The notes under the pieces: model-generated
The model's input: the letters and a program-made list of their open reading frames with translations, nothing else
Told to the model about the DNA's origin: nothing
Database searches by the model: none
Position numbers and translations under genes: made by a program
Shown: positions 43,740-52,696 of the stretch, piece by piece
Position numbering within the stretch: position 1 is the stretch's first letter
Layout of the letters: every line of letters starts with the position of its first letter
Source: RUG11551 sp045586185
Lineage (GTDB): Bacteria > Planctomycetota > Planctomycetia > Pirellulales > Thermoguttaceae
DNA: 64,000 nucleotides
Direction: 5' to 3'
Assembly (NCBI GenBank): GCA_045586185.1
Contig: JAZMZV010000225.1
Coordinates: 1 to 64,000, forward strand

Positions 43740-44474
43740 TTACATCTTTTCCAGTTCCATTTTTCTCTGTTTCCAGTCTGGAATGAGAACATGGAGGAAA
43801 TTGTAAAAATCGCGGTTGTGGTTGGTGAACAGGAAGTGGCAAAACTCGTGCGTTACAACGTATTCAATACAGGACTTCGGCGCGGCGAGCAATCGGGAAT
43901 TGAGCGTAATAATCCCGCGTTTGGGCTGGCATGATCCCCAGCGCGTGTTCATGTCGCGAATATGAATAACGGGCATGGGGACATCGTACTTTCGGAATGA
44001 CGGGTAGACCGCATTGACTATTTCCATGAACGTTTTTTTGCGGAGGTCGTCCAGATACTGGTCTAACAACCGCTTTTTCGTTTTGACGTCGTTTTTGTCC
44101 GGGACGGTCAGAAAGATGAATACACCGTCTGAACGAACGCTTTCTTCCGAGCCGGTTTCAACTTTTAGTCGTTGATCCCGTCCCAAAATGCGAACGGTTT
44201 CGCCGCTGACGAATTTCAACGGCGGCGCGAGATAAAAATTGCGCCGTTTAATCCGAAGCAGTTCTTTGAGAATGAATTCGCCCCGTTCTGTTACATACTG
44301 AACAATCTGTTCTTCAGGACAGTCTTTGTCGGCGGAAACGTACACCGTTCCATCGGGACGAATTCTCAAATTGACGTTCTTAACCGTCTTTCGTTCCAGA
44401 AGAAACGAAATCGGGGTTTGGTTATACATAGCCGTCATGGGCTGCTGCAGCGTTTGAGTCGTTTGGGAATTCAT
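43740..44474 (-). CDS. YgjP/DUF45-type metallopeptidase (M48-like)
   Basis: A 244-residue protein with the zinc motif HEFCH (HExxH) in YVVTHEFCHFLF and a downstream HNRDFYNFL providing the third ligand. RWGSCQPKRGIITLN is the diagnostic DUF45 block. SprT/YgjP-like proteins of this kind are commonly encoded at the end of type I restriction operons, as here directly after hsdR (17 bp). The function inside the operon is unknown. Confidence 0.88.
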   Translation of the reverse strand: MNSQTTQTLQQPMTAMYNQTPISFLLERKTVKNVNLRIRPDGTVYVSADKDCPEEQIVQYVTERGEFILKELLRIKRRNFYLAPPLKFVSGETVRILGRDQRLKVETGSEESVRSDGVFIFLTVPDKNDVKTKKRLLDQYLDDLRKKTFMEIVNAVYPSFRKYDVPMPVIHIRDMNTRWGSCQPKRGIITLNSRLLAAPKSCIEYVVTHEFCHFLFTNHNRDFYNFLHVLIPDWKQRKMELEKM

Positions 44475-44491
44475 GGCAAATCTACGCTCCT

Positions 44492-47400
44492 TTAGAATCT
44501 GCGCTGGGCGACGGACAACACGTTTTCAATAACTTTGTCAATCAGGTCGAAGGAAATCTCCATGCCGCTGTCGATGTACTCATAAAACAAATTGTCAATA
44601 TCCTGTTTAATGCGGTTGTGAATGGTCTGATTGTTTCTCCAGTCAACCTGGCTGTTGTCGGCGATGATTTTGGAAATGCGTTCGGAAATTTCCGCCGTCT
44701 TGTCAGGGGAAATCTTCTTTTCCAGTTCGTTGTCGAACAGGGAGCTTATAACGCCGTAAAACGCCTGAGCGTGAATGTTGTTTTTGATCCGGTCAGGATA
44801 CTGCACGCGGGATTTCCCGGCGGTGAAGTCTGCCAAAATTTTGAGCATTCGTTCATAATATTCTTTATCGCTGATAACCAGATTGCGGAACGCTTCCAAA
44901 ACGTCTTCGATGCGTTTGGAGAAGCTGTCGTAAAAAGCGGGATTTTCCTCTCGCCGCTGATGAATGTTCCGGTTGAGGTTATGGACGATGGCGTCCGCTT
45001 TGGCGCGCGCGGAGCCAAGAGCGCTCAGTTCTTCGACGAACGCGTCCCGATCAAAAATATTGACGGGATTCGTTATGCGTTTCAGACCTGAAACCGACAT
45101 GTACGTGTCGAGCAGATTTTGCATCTTCGATTCGTACTCGCTGTTGTCGATGGCGTCGCAGTACCGAATTTTTACGCTTCGCCGGATTTTGGAACAGTAG
45201 GTAAAGAAATCCTGGTATTTCTGACATTCGTCGCGGGGAATGGAATTGTACGCCCGGGGCGAATTGAGAACGATTGCCAGTTTTCTGCCCAGTTCGCAAA
45301 GACGCTTGTAAAACTCTTTGCGGATTGAATCGTCTGCCAAAAAGACCTCGACCTGTTCAGCGTCCAGTATGTTGGAAACCGGTTCCAGCAATTCCAGAAG
45401 CTGAGTATACGCCTGACGCAGTTGTGGAACGGCGGTGCAAATATCGACGGCAAGCCCTTTCAGGTCGCGAGCGTCAAAACCTTCCAGCGCGCGGCCGCTG
45501 TAAGCGTTCAGCGCGTCGCCCAGTTCGTGAATCAAATGCCGATAGTCGACAATCAGTCCGTAGTCTTTGCCCTCGTGAAGACGGTTGGTTCGGGCGATCG
45601 CCTGTAACAGACCGTGTTCTTTGAGGTCTTTGTCGATATACAGAACCTGGCATAGCGGCGCGTCGAAACCGGTCAGCAGTTTGCTGCAGACGATAAGAAT
45701 GTCAATCTCGCCGTCGATAAATTGTTTTTTAATCTCGGATTCGTATGTATCTTCGTTCCTGTACTGCTCCATCATTTTTTTCCAGAACAGCTGGACGTTC
45801 CCGTCGGTCTCCTCGGAATCGTCGTCCGGATTTTCGCGCATTTCCGGCTGGGAAATAACGACGGCGCACTTCAAGCCGCCCAGTCTTTCAAAACATTCCA
45901 GATAGCGGATGGCGTCCCGTTTGAAGTTGGTTGCCAGCATTGCCTTGAATCCGGTTTGTTTGACGTTGGAAATAAAGTGATTGTAAATATCCAGCGAAAT
46001 GCGGCGAATTCGTTCTGACGCGGACGTCAGGCGTTCCAATGCGCTCCATTTTCGTTTTAGATCGTTTTTCTGCCGGTCTGACAGATAACGAGTCATTTCT
46101 TCAAACCAATGGTCGATATTTTCGCGGTCAACAGACTGGTCGACAAACCGTCCGTCGTAGATGAGCGGTAAAACGGCTCTGTCGTTGACGCCGTCAAGAA
46201 TGGTGTACTGGTGAATCAACCCGCCGAATTGTCTCATGGTGTTTCTTTCGCTTTTCATCAGCGGCGTGCCGGTAAACCCTATGTAACAGCCGTTGGGGAA
46301 CACGGTTCGCATTTTTGTTGCCAGTAAACCGTAGTTGCTTCGGTGGCTTTCGTCAACCAGAATAAAGACGTTTTGCGACGGACTGATTACCGCATTTTGT
46401 TCCACCCAGGCGAATTTGTTGATCAGCGCCGTTATGACGTCGCTGCGGTCTTCTTTAAGCAGGTTGGCAAGACCGCGGCCGCTTTCCGCTCGGGCGGGCT
46501 GAAGTCTGGTATGGGAAAAAGTTAACGCAATTTGAACGTCCAGTTCTTTTCGGTCTGTTACGACGACTACGCGAGGGGAATTCGGGATTTCCATCAACAG
46601 GCGTTTTGTCAGCATAACCATCGTCAGGCTTTTGCCGCTGCCTTGCGTGTGCCAAACGACTCCGCCCTGACGGTTTCCGTTGGGTACAGTCTGTTTAACT
46701 GTGTTGAGAACGGCTTGAACTGCAAAATACTGCTGGTATCGGCAAATCTTTTTGATTTTGCCGTCGTAGAGAATAAAATACCGAATAAACTCCATAACTC
46801 GCTGACGCGTCAGGAGAGAAACGAGCGTCATGTCCTGCGGCGTTGCCTCACGGTCAGGAACAAGCCGGGCGAGTTCCGAATTCAAAAACTGTTTGTCTTC
46901 CTCTTTCCATTCCATCCAGAATTCACGCGTCGCGCCTGTTGTGGCGTACGTTATATGATGTTTATTGGTTGCAATGAGAATTTGAGTGTAGCGGAACAGT
47001 TGGGGAATGTAATCCGGCTTTTGATTTCTCAAATGCTGGTCGATAGCGGCGGTGTGCGGAATCGACGGGTTTTTACATTCAATAGCCGCAAACGGTATCC
47101 CGTTGATAAACGCGACGATGTCAACTCGAGGGCTTTGCAGACCGTCCTGAGAATTGACCGTAAACTCGCGCGTAACGTGAAAGACGTTATTGTCCAGATT
47201 ATTCCAGTCAATATAATGAAAATCGAAATACTGCGACTTGCCTTCGTCGACGAACTCCGGAAAGCTTTTTCCCAGCAGAAGGGCGTCGTAGACTTTTTCG
47301 CTCGAGGCGATAAGACCCTCTGCCGATGGAATTTCCAGTTCTGTGATCGCGCGTTCAATATTGTTTTCAGAAAACCGCTTTTCCGTTCCGCCGAAGGAAT

Positions 47401-47572
47401 AGCTGTTGATTCGACGAAGCTGTTCCCGCAAAACGTCTTTGAGCAGAACGTTATAACAGCTGTCTCGCTGACGAGTGCTTTCAGCCGGGGAAAGTTCTAT
47501 GTACCCCATTCTTTTCAGCAGTTCGATAGCCGGATTCCGGCTTTCTCTATTCTCCCATGGATCATAAGGCAT
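44492..47572 (-). CDS. hsdR: Type I restriction enzyme R subunit
   Basis: A 1026-residue motor-nuclease subunit. The N-terminal nuclease core is SPRVDIVAFINGIPFAAIECKN (D...ExK). Helicase motifs: Walker A TQGSGKS in VVWHTQGSGKSLTMVML near residue 312, DESH Walker B in ILVDESHRSN, GFTGTPL motif III and the conserved ARTNRLHEGKDYGLIVDY near motif VI. The length is normal, with no frameshift, and the protein probably works with HsdM and HsdS to cut DNA lacking the host modification after translocation. Confidence 0.95.
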   Translation of the reverse strand: MPYDPWENRESRNPAIELLKRMGYIELSPAESTRQRDSCYNVLLKDVLREQLRRINSYSFGGTEKRFSENNIERAITELEIPSAEGLIASSEKVYDALLLGKSFPEFVDEGKSQYFDFHYIDWNNLDNNVFHVTREFTVNSQDGLQSPRVDIVAFINGIPFAAIECKNPSIPHTAAIDQHLRNQKPDYIPQLFRYTQILIATNKHHITYATTGATREFWMEWKEEDKQFLNSELARLVPDREATPQDMTLVSLLTRQRVMEFIRYFILYDGKIKKICRYQQYFAVQAVLNTVKQTVPNGNRQGGVVWHTQGSGKSLTMVMLTKRLLMEIPNSPRVVVVTDRKELDVQIALTFSHTRLQPARAESGRGLANLLKEDRSDVITALINKFAWVEQNAVISPSQNVFILVDESHRSNYGLLATKMRTVFPNGCYIGFTGTPLMKSERNTMRQFGGLIHQYTILDGVNDRAVLPLIYDGRFVDQSVDRENIDHWFEEMTRYLSDRQKNDLKRKWSALERLTSASERIRRISLDIYNHFISNVKQTGFKAMLATNFKRDAIRYLECFERLGGLKCAVVISQPEMRENPDDDSEETDGNVQLFWKKMMEQYRNEDTYESEIKKQFIDGEIDILIVCSKLLTGFDAPLCQVLYIDKDLKEHGLLQAIARTNRLHEGKDYGLIVDYRHLIHELGDALNAYSGRALEGFDARDLKGLAVDICTAVPQLRQAYTQLLELLEPVSNILDAEQVEVFLADDSIRKEFYKRLCELGRKLAIVLNSPRAYNSIPRDECQKYQDFFTYCSKIRRSVKIRYCDAIDNSEYESKMQNLLDTYMSVSGLKRITNPVNIFDRDAFVEELSALGSARAKADAIVHNLNRNIHQRREENPAFYDSFSKRIEDVLEAFRNLVISDKEYYERMLKILADFTAGKSRVQYPDRIKNNIHAQAFYGVISSLFDNELEKKISPDKTAEISERISKIIADNSQVDWRNNQTIHNRIKQDIDNLFYEYIDSGMEISFDLIDKVIENVLSVAQRRF

Positions 47573-47622
47573 AGTAAAAATCTCCTGTTTGTTAAGTGTA
47601 TATTGGTTGAGCTCGGCAGGCG

Positions 47623-48909
47623 TTAAAGTTCTTCAACGCGAACCAGACCGGTGAGAAGCATCTGCATGAGCGCTTTTTTGCGAAGCTTCTCCTGTTCCAA
47701 CTCCTGTTCCAGTAACGACAACTCCTCGTCCGCCGTCGATAAGATTTCCGCGATCGCCTCCTGCTCAGGAAGAGGAGGAAGGGGAATAGTTACATTGTAA
47801 AACTCTTTTTCATTGATATTTAACAAACCATCGTTTCTTACTCCAAAATTAATTAAACGATATAACTGTTTATTCAAATATCCATGTAAAAACAGTTGTT
47901 TATAAAACATGTAATTACACTCGTTTTTAAATCTAAACGAAATAAATACGTCTGGAACTGCTCCAATATCTCTATCTTCAAGCGGATAGATACAACCTTG
48001 TGGATAGTTCTTAGAATTACCTTTGTTGTATGAAAAATCATGCCTGTGTAACACTGTATACTTGCGATATTGAGCGCCTGCAATCTGACGCCCAAATTTT
48101 TCAGCCTGATTGACAAAGCCAATATTAGCAGAAATGCTGAGAACTTCAATATCTCGTTCTCCTACTTGTTCAACTATACGTTCTGTTGCGTTTCTCAAAC
48201 GTACATTCTTCCATTTTTCTTTGAATCCCGGGAGGCGAATTCTTCCGGTAAGCAGCGTTTGCATGAGGTATTTCTTCTGCTTGCGCTTTTCCTCAATGAG
48301 ACGTTGTTTCAAGTCAATTAACCTGTCCTGCTGCGTTAAAATCTCTGCAATCGCTTCCTGCTCAGGAAGAGGAGGAACAAGTAAAAATGAATTAAAGAAA
48401 TCGGAAATGGACATATTCAGTAAACCGTGATTTCGAGCGCCCTCTTCTGCAATTGCTTTAATTTCACGATTGTGCATTCCGCCTTCAAAATAATGCTCAT
48501 AAAAATCTGGGCAAGAGTTTTGGTCGGTAGGCGTAAAACAAATATACAGCGGCGAAACAATTCCCGTTTCATAGGCGACAAGCGGTTTAATAGCCCCAAA
48601 AGGATATCCCGTTGAATAACTCTTGTTGTATGCAAAATCGCCTTTTCTTAATAGAAAGTAGTTGGTCTTGTTTTCGCTGGCAATACTTTTATTAAAAAAA
48701 GATTCCTGATTAACAAGCCCATATTGCGCTGAAATCGTTAATACATTACTGTTGTTGATATCGTTCCTTCTTGTAATTCTGGAAAACAAAGAATTAAAGG
48801 GTTTTATTTTCCAGTTGTCCGGTATAGTACCCCACTTGGTTTTTTTGTATCCTTTTGGCGTTTTTCCGCTTTGAATGGCTTCGATTCGTTTTTGTATGGT
48901 TGAGTTCAT
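47623..48909 (-). CDS. hsdS: Type I specificity subunit with two related target-recognition domains
   Basis: A 428-residue HsdS. It has two half-repeats, each a TRD followed by the conserved helix (PPLPEQEAIAEILTQQDRL near 180 and PPLPEQEAIAEILSTADEEL near 385). The two TRDs align with each other (VLTISAQYGLVNQESF vs VLSISANIGFVNQAEK; FAYNKSYSTGYPFGAIKPL vs FSYNKGNSKNYPQGCIYPL), so the two half-sites are probably similar and the target may be nearly palindromic. It decides the sequence read by the RM complex. Confidence 0.93.
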   Translation of the reverse strand: MNSTIQKRIEAIQSGKTPKGYKKTKWGTIPDNWKIKPFNSLFSRITRRNDINNSNVLTISAQYGLVNQESFFNKSIASENKTNYFLLRKGDFAYNKSYSTGYPFGAIKPLVAYETGIVSPLYICFTPTDQNSCPDFYEHYFEGGMHNREIKAIAEEGARNHGLLNMSISDFFNSFLLVPPLPEQEAIAEILTQQDRLIDLKQRLIEEKRKQKKYLMQTLLTGRIRLPGFKEKWKNVRLRNATERIVEQVGERDIEVLSISANIGFVNQAEKFGRQIAGAQYRKYTVLHRHDFSYNKGNSKNYPQGCIYPLEDRDIGAVPDVFISFRFKNECNYMFYKQLFLHGYLNKQLYRLINFGVRNDGLLNINEKEFYNVTIPLPPLPEQEAIAEILSTADEELSLLEQELEQEKLRKKALMQMLLTGLVRVEEL

Positions 48910-48962
48910 GATTGTTTCCTTGTTTGTTGTGTTGAGTGAATGGGGAAAAGCCCCCGTGGGGC

Positions 48963-49087
48963 GGGGAGTGCGGCGGCTTGCCGCCGCCTTGTCCTGCGTG
49001 TTACAAAAACTCTTATGATTTCTGGTTGTGTCGTAGTACGTACGCGGGGCGTTGGTGAAGGCGGCGCCTATGGGCGCCGCACTCCCC
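48963..49087. repeat. 125-bp inverted-repeat element between hsdS and hsdM
   Basis: Ends GGGGAGTGCGGC (48963-48974) and GCCGCACTCCCC (49076-49087) are perfect 12-bp inverted repeats, each followed inwards by a GC-rich hairpin. A near copy of the right end (ggcgccgctctccctgaatatgttacag) lies at about 49132-49159. It may be a small non-autonomous mobile element, and it interrupts an otherwise compact operon. Confidence 0.7.
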
Positions 49088-49155
49088 GAAAATGTTACAG
49101 CAACGCGTCTGCCTCTGTAACAGATTATCTACTGGCGCCGCTCTCCCTGAATATG

Positions 49156-50688
49156 TTACAGTCCCAGTTTGTCCAGGAACGATTTCATTTTTTTCTGGAC
49201 GTCTGACAGTTCCGATTCGATTTTTTCGATGTTCTTTTTGACCTGATCGATGTCGACCAGCGGTTCTTCTTCAAACGTGTTGACGTATCGAGGAATATTC
49301 AAATTGAATTCGTTGTCACGGATTTCGTCTTGGGAAGCGACGTAAGCGAACTTATCTACGTTCTTTCTGGCTCTGTATGCCTGAACGATTCTGTCAATGT
49401 CTTCGTCGCGGAGGAAGTTCTGATTTTTGCCCTTTTCGTAGTAGCCGTCGCCGGAAGCGTCAATAAACAGAACGTCGCGGCTGGTTCGATTCTTTTTGAA
49501 AATCAGAATGCAGGCGGGGATGCCGGTTCCGTAAAACAGGTTGGCAGGCAGTCCAATAACCGCGTCGAGCAAATTGTATTCAATCAGCTTTTGACGGATT
49601 TTGCCTTCAGCCGCGCCGCGGAACAGAACGCCGTGCGGCAGTACGATTCCCATGCGTCCGTTTTCGGCGTCGAGAGAGTTTATCATGTGCAGTACAAAGG
49701 CGTAGTCGCCTTTAGACGTCGGAGGAACGCCGAATTCAAAACGACGCCATCGGTCGAGTTCCGGATCCATCTTCTTCGGTTTGTCTTTGCCGATAATTTG
49801 AGCGTCTGCCATGAACCCGGAATCCCATTTATCCAAACTAAAGGGCGGATTGGCAATGACGACCTGAAATTTCATCAGCTGATCGTTCTCGATGTTTTGC
49901 GGGTTGGAAAGCGTGTCGCCAGACCAAATCGTCGCGTCGTCGATGTTGTGAAGGAACATGTTCATTTTGCACAGCGACCAGGTTTGCGAGTTGACTTCCT
50001 GTCCGTAGAGGGCGAATTTCCCGCTTTGAATCTGCTTTGCCGCTTTGAGCAGAAGCCCGCCGCTGCCGCAGGTTGGGTCGTAAATGCGGTCGTTTTCTTT
50101 GGGAGCGACCAGTTGAGCAATCAGCGTGGAAACCTGGCTGGGAGTAAAGAACTCTCCGCCTTTTTTGCCGGCGTCGGAAGCGAAATTGGCGATCATGTAC
50201 TCGTAGCTGTCGCCGATGATGTCTGCCGATCCCAGCTGGCTGGGACGAAGATCCAGCGTGTGGAAATCTTCGAGCAGATTTTTCAGAATCGCGTTTTTCT
50301 GTCGCACTTCGCCGAAGTCGAGTTCTGAATTGAAGTCAATGGCGCGAAAGACGCCGCGCAGTTTCGCGCTGTTCGCCTCTTCGATTCCGCTTAAGGCGAC
50401 GTTGATTTTCTGACCGATGTCGGGATCGGAACGATGGTCGTAAAGGTAATCGAACGTCGTTTTGGGGTCAAGCTGAAATCGTTCCCGCTGCATGGCTCGG
50501 GCGATTCGATCCTGTTTGCCGTTGTACTGCTTTTCGTACTTTAAGTAAATCTCTTTTGAGCAGTCGCTGAGGAACTTCACGAACAGCATAATCAGAATAA
50601 AGTCTTTGTATCGGGAAGAGTCAATCTTGCCGCGGAACGTGTCGCACGCTTTCCACAATACCTGTTCAATATCGTTTCTGGTTGTCAT
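49156..50688 (-). CDS. hsdM: Type I DNA methyltransferase (adenine N6) subunit
   Basis: A 510-residue HsdM. Motif I is DPTCGSGGLLLK near residue 203 (SAM binding). The catalytic motif IV is NPPFS near 278 (N6-adenine). An N-terminal helical domain precedes and the conserved PHGVLFRGAAEGKIRQKLI block follows. It methylates the target sequence with HsdS and forms the core of the RM complex. It is located upstream of hsdS with the repeat element between them. Confidence 0.95.
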   Translation of the reverse strand: MTTRNDIEQVLWKACDTFRGKIDSSRYKDFILIMLFVKFLSDCSKEIYLKYEKQYNGKQDRIARAMQRERFQLDPKTTFDYLYDHRSDPDIGQKINVALSGIEEANSAKLRGVFRAIDFNSELDFGEVRQKNAILKNLLEDFHTLDLRPSQLGSADIIGDSYEYMIANFASDAGKKGGEFFTPSQVSTLIAQLVAPKENDRIYDPTCGSGGLLLKAAKQIQSGKFALYGQEVNSQTWSLCKMNMFLHNIDDATIWSGDTLSNPQNIENDQLMKFQVVIANPPFSLDKWDSGFMADAQIIGKDKPKKMDPELDRWRRFEFGVPPTSKGDYAFVLHMINSLDAENGRMGIVLPHGVLFRGAAEGKIRQKLIEYNLLDAVIGLPANLFYGTGIPACILIFKKNRTSRDVLFIDASGDGYYEKGKNQNFLRDEDIDRIVQAYRARKNVDKFAYVASQDEIRDNEFNLNIPRYVNTFEEEPLVDIDQVKKNIEKIESELSDVQKKMKSFLDKLGL

Positions 50689-50706
50689 GTTAAAAACTCC
50701 TTGTCC

Positions 50707-51291
50707 TTATAATCGTTTCATAATGTTATTGTACAGCATTTCCCTGGCGTCTGCAAGCTGTCTGAGCAGATCAACTTCTTTTTTCGCCAGAGCGTTGAAT
50801 TCCGTCAGCTTCCGCTGATATGAAATCGGCGGCAGCGGAACGCGCAGTCTCTTTAGCTGCTGGGCGCCAATGGGCGCAAGCAGGTATCCGGTCGACTCTC
50901 TGTAAAGCGCCTGCTGAACTTTAGCGGTGTTGATATGCCAGGCGAGGTATTCCGGGTCAAGCCGGTTTGGGTCAAGAACCCGGATTACAATATAGAAGGA
51001 CGGGATAACCAATCCTTCTGTTTCGCGGGTAATCGCGATTGCCGTGTACGGCTTGGCGTTGCGAACGATAACGTCGCCTTTCCGAGTGAAATAGGTTTCC
51101 GGAACCTGATTTTGATAATAGGAATCATCCAGCTGGTTGAGGTCGATAGCTCCCTGTTGAGCCGCCGACCGCAAGTTCAAGGTTTTGTACTCAAAGGGAG
51201 TTGGCTTCTTCGAAATCATTCTGACAGTCATCAGTCCGACGGAGATGTCAGCCACTTCAATCAACGGAACGTTAGGTTGAGAATCTGTCAT
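50707..51291 (-). CDS. Half-size HsdS (single target-recognition domain)
   Basis: A 194-residue restriction subunit S-like protein with one TRD (VADISVGLMTVRMISKK, VIVRNAKPYTAIAITR, YLAWHINTAKVQ) and one conserved helix with LPPISYQRKLTEFNALAKK. It is 18 bp upstream of hsdM, first in the operon, unlike the full HsdS that lies downstream. Half-size S subunits can dimerise in some systems or replace full-size ones. Either an additional specificity for HsdM or a regulator; the sequence does not decide. Confidence 0.8.
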   Translation of the reverse strand: MTDSQPNVPLIEVADISVGLMTVRMISKKPTPFEYKTLNLRSAAQQGAIDLNQLDDSYYQNQVPETYFTRKGDVIVRNAKPYTAIAITRETEGLVIPSFYIVIRVLDPNRLDPEYLAWHINTAKVQQALYRESTGYLLAPIGAQQLKRLRVPLPPISYQRKLTEFNALAKKEVDLLRQLADAREMLYNNIMKRL

Positions 51292-51443
51292 GGGTTAAAA
51301 ATAACAAACGGGGTCAAATGAAAAAAGCTTGATTTGTAAGTCCAATTTTGAATCGTGGCGGAAAGTTTAATTTTGTTATGGGTGTTAAATAACAATCAAC
51401 TCGAAACAATAAAAACGCTTTCCACGTTGATTTTGATAGCTGT

Positions 51444-51471
51444 AGTATACACCAAAATTTTGACTTGTCAA
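51444..51471 (-). promoter_or_regulatory. Near-consensus promoter of the type I RM operon
   Basis: On the minus strand TTGACA (51466-51471) and TATACT (51444-51449) are spaced by 16 bases. The start would be near 51437, leaving a leader of about 145 bases. Confidence 0.8.
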
Positions 51472-51481
51472 GAGTCAAAAT
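51457..51481. promoter_or_regulatory. Inverted repeat over the RM promoter -35 (candidate operator)
   Basis: ATTTTGAC (51457-51464) and GTCAAAAT (51474-51481) flank 9 bases that contain the -35 hexamer. A regulator bound there would block RNA polymerase. No controller gene was seen nearby. Confidence 0.5.
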
Positions 51482-51540
51482 CTGTTTTGGGTCAAAAAAA
51501 ACGAAAATTTTCCAAAAAAGTTGGGCGAGGGGGAAATTTT

Positions 51541-51570
51541 TCTACTCCCTATTCCCTATTCCCCATTTCC
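51541..51570. repeat. Heptanucleotide repeat at the 3' end of the yhaM-like gene
   Basis: Units actccct, attccct, attcccc, atttcct. Only one arm seen. Confidence 0.6.
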
Positions 51571-52559
51571 TCCTCCTCCGGGCGGAAAACCTTATACCCC
51601 ATCGTGTTTTTGGACGGCGAGAATTTACCCGGGGCGATCTCTTTTTCCAGATTGTACATGATGGCGAATTTGGCGTCGACGTCGTCGGCGTAATGGACGA
51701 GCAGGGCTTCTGGAATCATGGGCGGTTTGGGCGCGCCCCATTCCGGCAAGCGCTGATGAGCGATAATTATGTGTTCCAGCAGAGTGTATCGCTGTCCGGA
51801 AAAGCCGAGTTTTTTACACGCGTCGCGGACGATGTCGCGCCCTTGGAGCATGTGTCCGATAAGGTTTCCTTCGACGGTGTACTCAAACCCGACGCCGGCA
51901 AAGGCGATTTCTTCCAGCTTGCCGATGTCGTGCAGAGCGGCGCCGGCGGCGACGAGTCCAACGTCCAGGGACGGCGAAAGTTCGGGATAAATCTCCGTGT
52001 AACGTTTTGCCATCATGACGGCGTTGTACAGGACGTTTCTGGTGTGTTCCAGCCAGCCGCCGACAAAAGCGTGATGGTTATGCGACGCCGCCGACAGGGT
52101 CAGCAACTTCTCTTTGTTTTCGGTGAATATCGTTTCGCACAGCGTGTATAGCGGGTCGCCATCGCCGATGGTCTGTTTAAGAATGGCGAGAATGTCCGCA
52201 AACGTCTCTTCCGGGTCAAACTGGCTTTGAGCGACAAACATTTTTTCGTCAAACCCGTCTTGACGGTCTCGGTCTTTAATAAGACGCATTTGAATCAGGT
52301 TGACTTGCGCTCCGTATTTGGCGTTGACTTGATAGACGCCGCGAACTTTAATAAACGAGTTGTCCTCAAGTTTTTCAATCAGAGGAGTAAAGGGGGAGTC
52401 GTTCCAGACGGGAAACGTAACCGTCCGATTGGCGTCTCGAATCGTTATTGAATAATACGGTTTTCCCTGATTTGTGGTTTTCGATTCTTTTTTTACGAAG
52501 ACAGCGAAAAAGTCGGCTTCCTGTCCTTCCGTCAGTTCGCAAAAGGGAACGATAGTCAT
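51549..52559 (-). CDS. YhaM-like 3'-5' exoribonuclease (OB fold plus HD domain)
   Basis: A 336-residue protein. Residues 1-110 form an OB-type nucleic-acid-binding fold (YYSITIRDANRTVTFPVW). The HD domain (about 150-290) contains H in NHHAFVGGWLEHT, the HD pair in GAALHDIGKLEE and later His/Asp (EHIIIAHQ; HYADDVDAK). This matches the YhaM/CBF1 family of 3'-5' exoribonucleases with an HD active site. The last residues (GNRE) and the stop codon are encoded by a heptanucleotide repeat (ACTCCCTATTCCC), so the natural C-terminus was probably altered by repeat insertion. Confidence 0.88.
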   Translation of the reverse strand: MTIVPFCELTEGQEADFFAVFVKKESKTTNQGKPYYSITIRDANRTVTFPVWNDSPFTPLIEKLEDNSFIKVRGVYQVNAKYGAQVNLIQMRLIKDRDRQDGFDEKMFVAQSQFDPEETFADILAILKQTIGDGDPLYTLCETIFTENKEKLLTLSAASHNHHAFVGGWLEHTRNVLYNAVMMAKRYTEIYPELSPSLDVGLVAAGAALHDIGKLEEIAFAGVGFEYTVEGNLIGHMLQGRDIVRDACKKLGFSGQRYTLLEHIIIAHQRLPEWGAPKPPMIPEALLVHYADDVDAKFAIMYNLEKEIAPGKFSPSKNTMGYKVFRPEEEEMGNRE

Positions 52560-52696
52560 GTAGTGTCTCCTGTTTGATTGGTTTGAGTATGTCGATAATT
52601 ATAATCAATCTTGCTCCAATGTCAAGAATACGGGGGCGGGCAAAAAAATAGACTCGATAAATTTAGGGGTTGCGAAAATATATAGTTTTTATTTTC

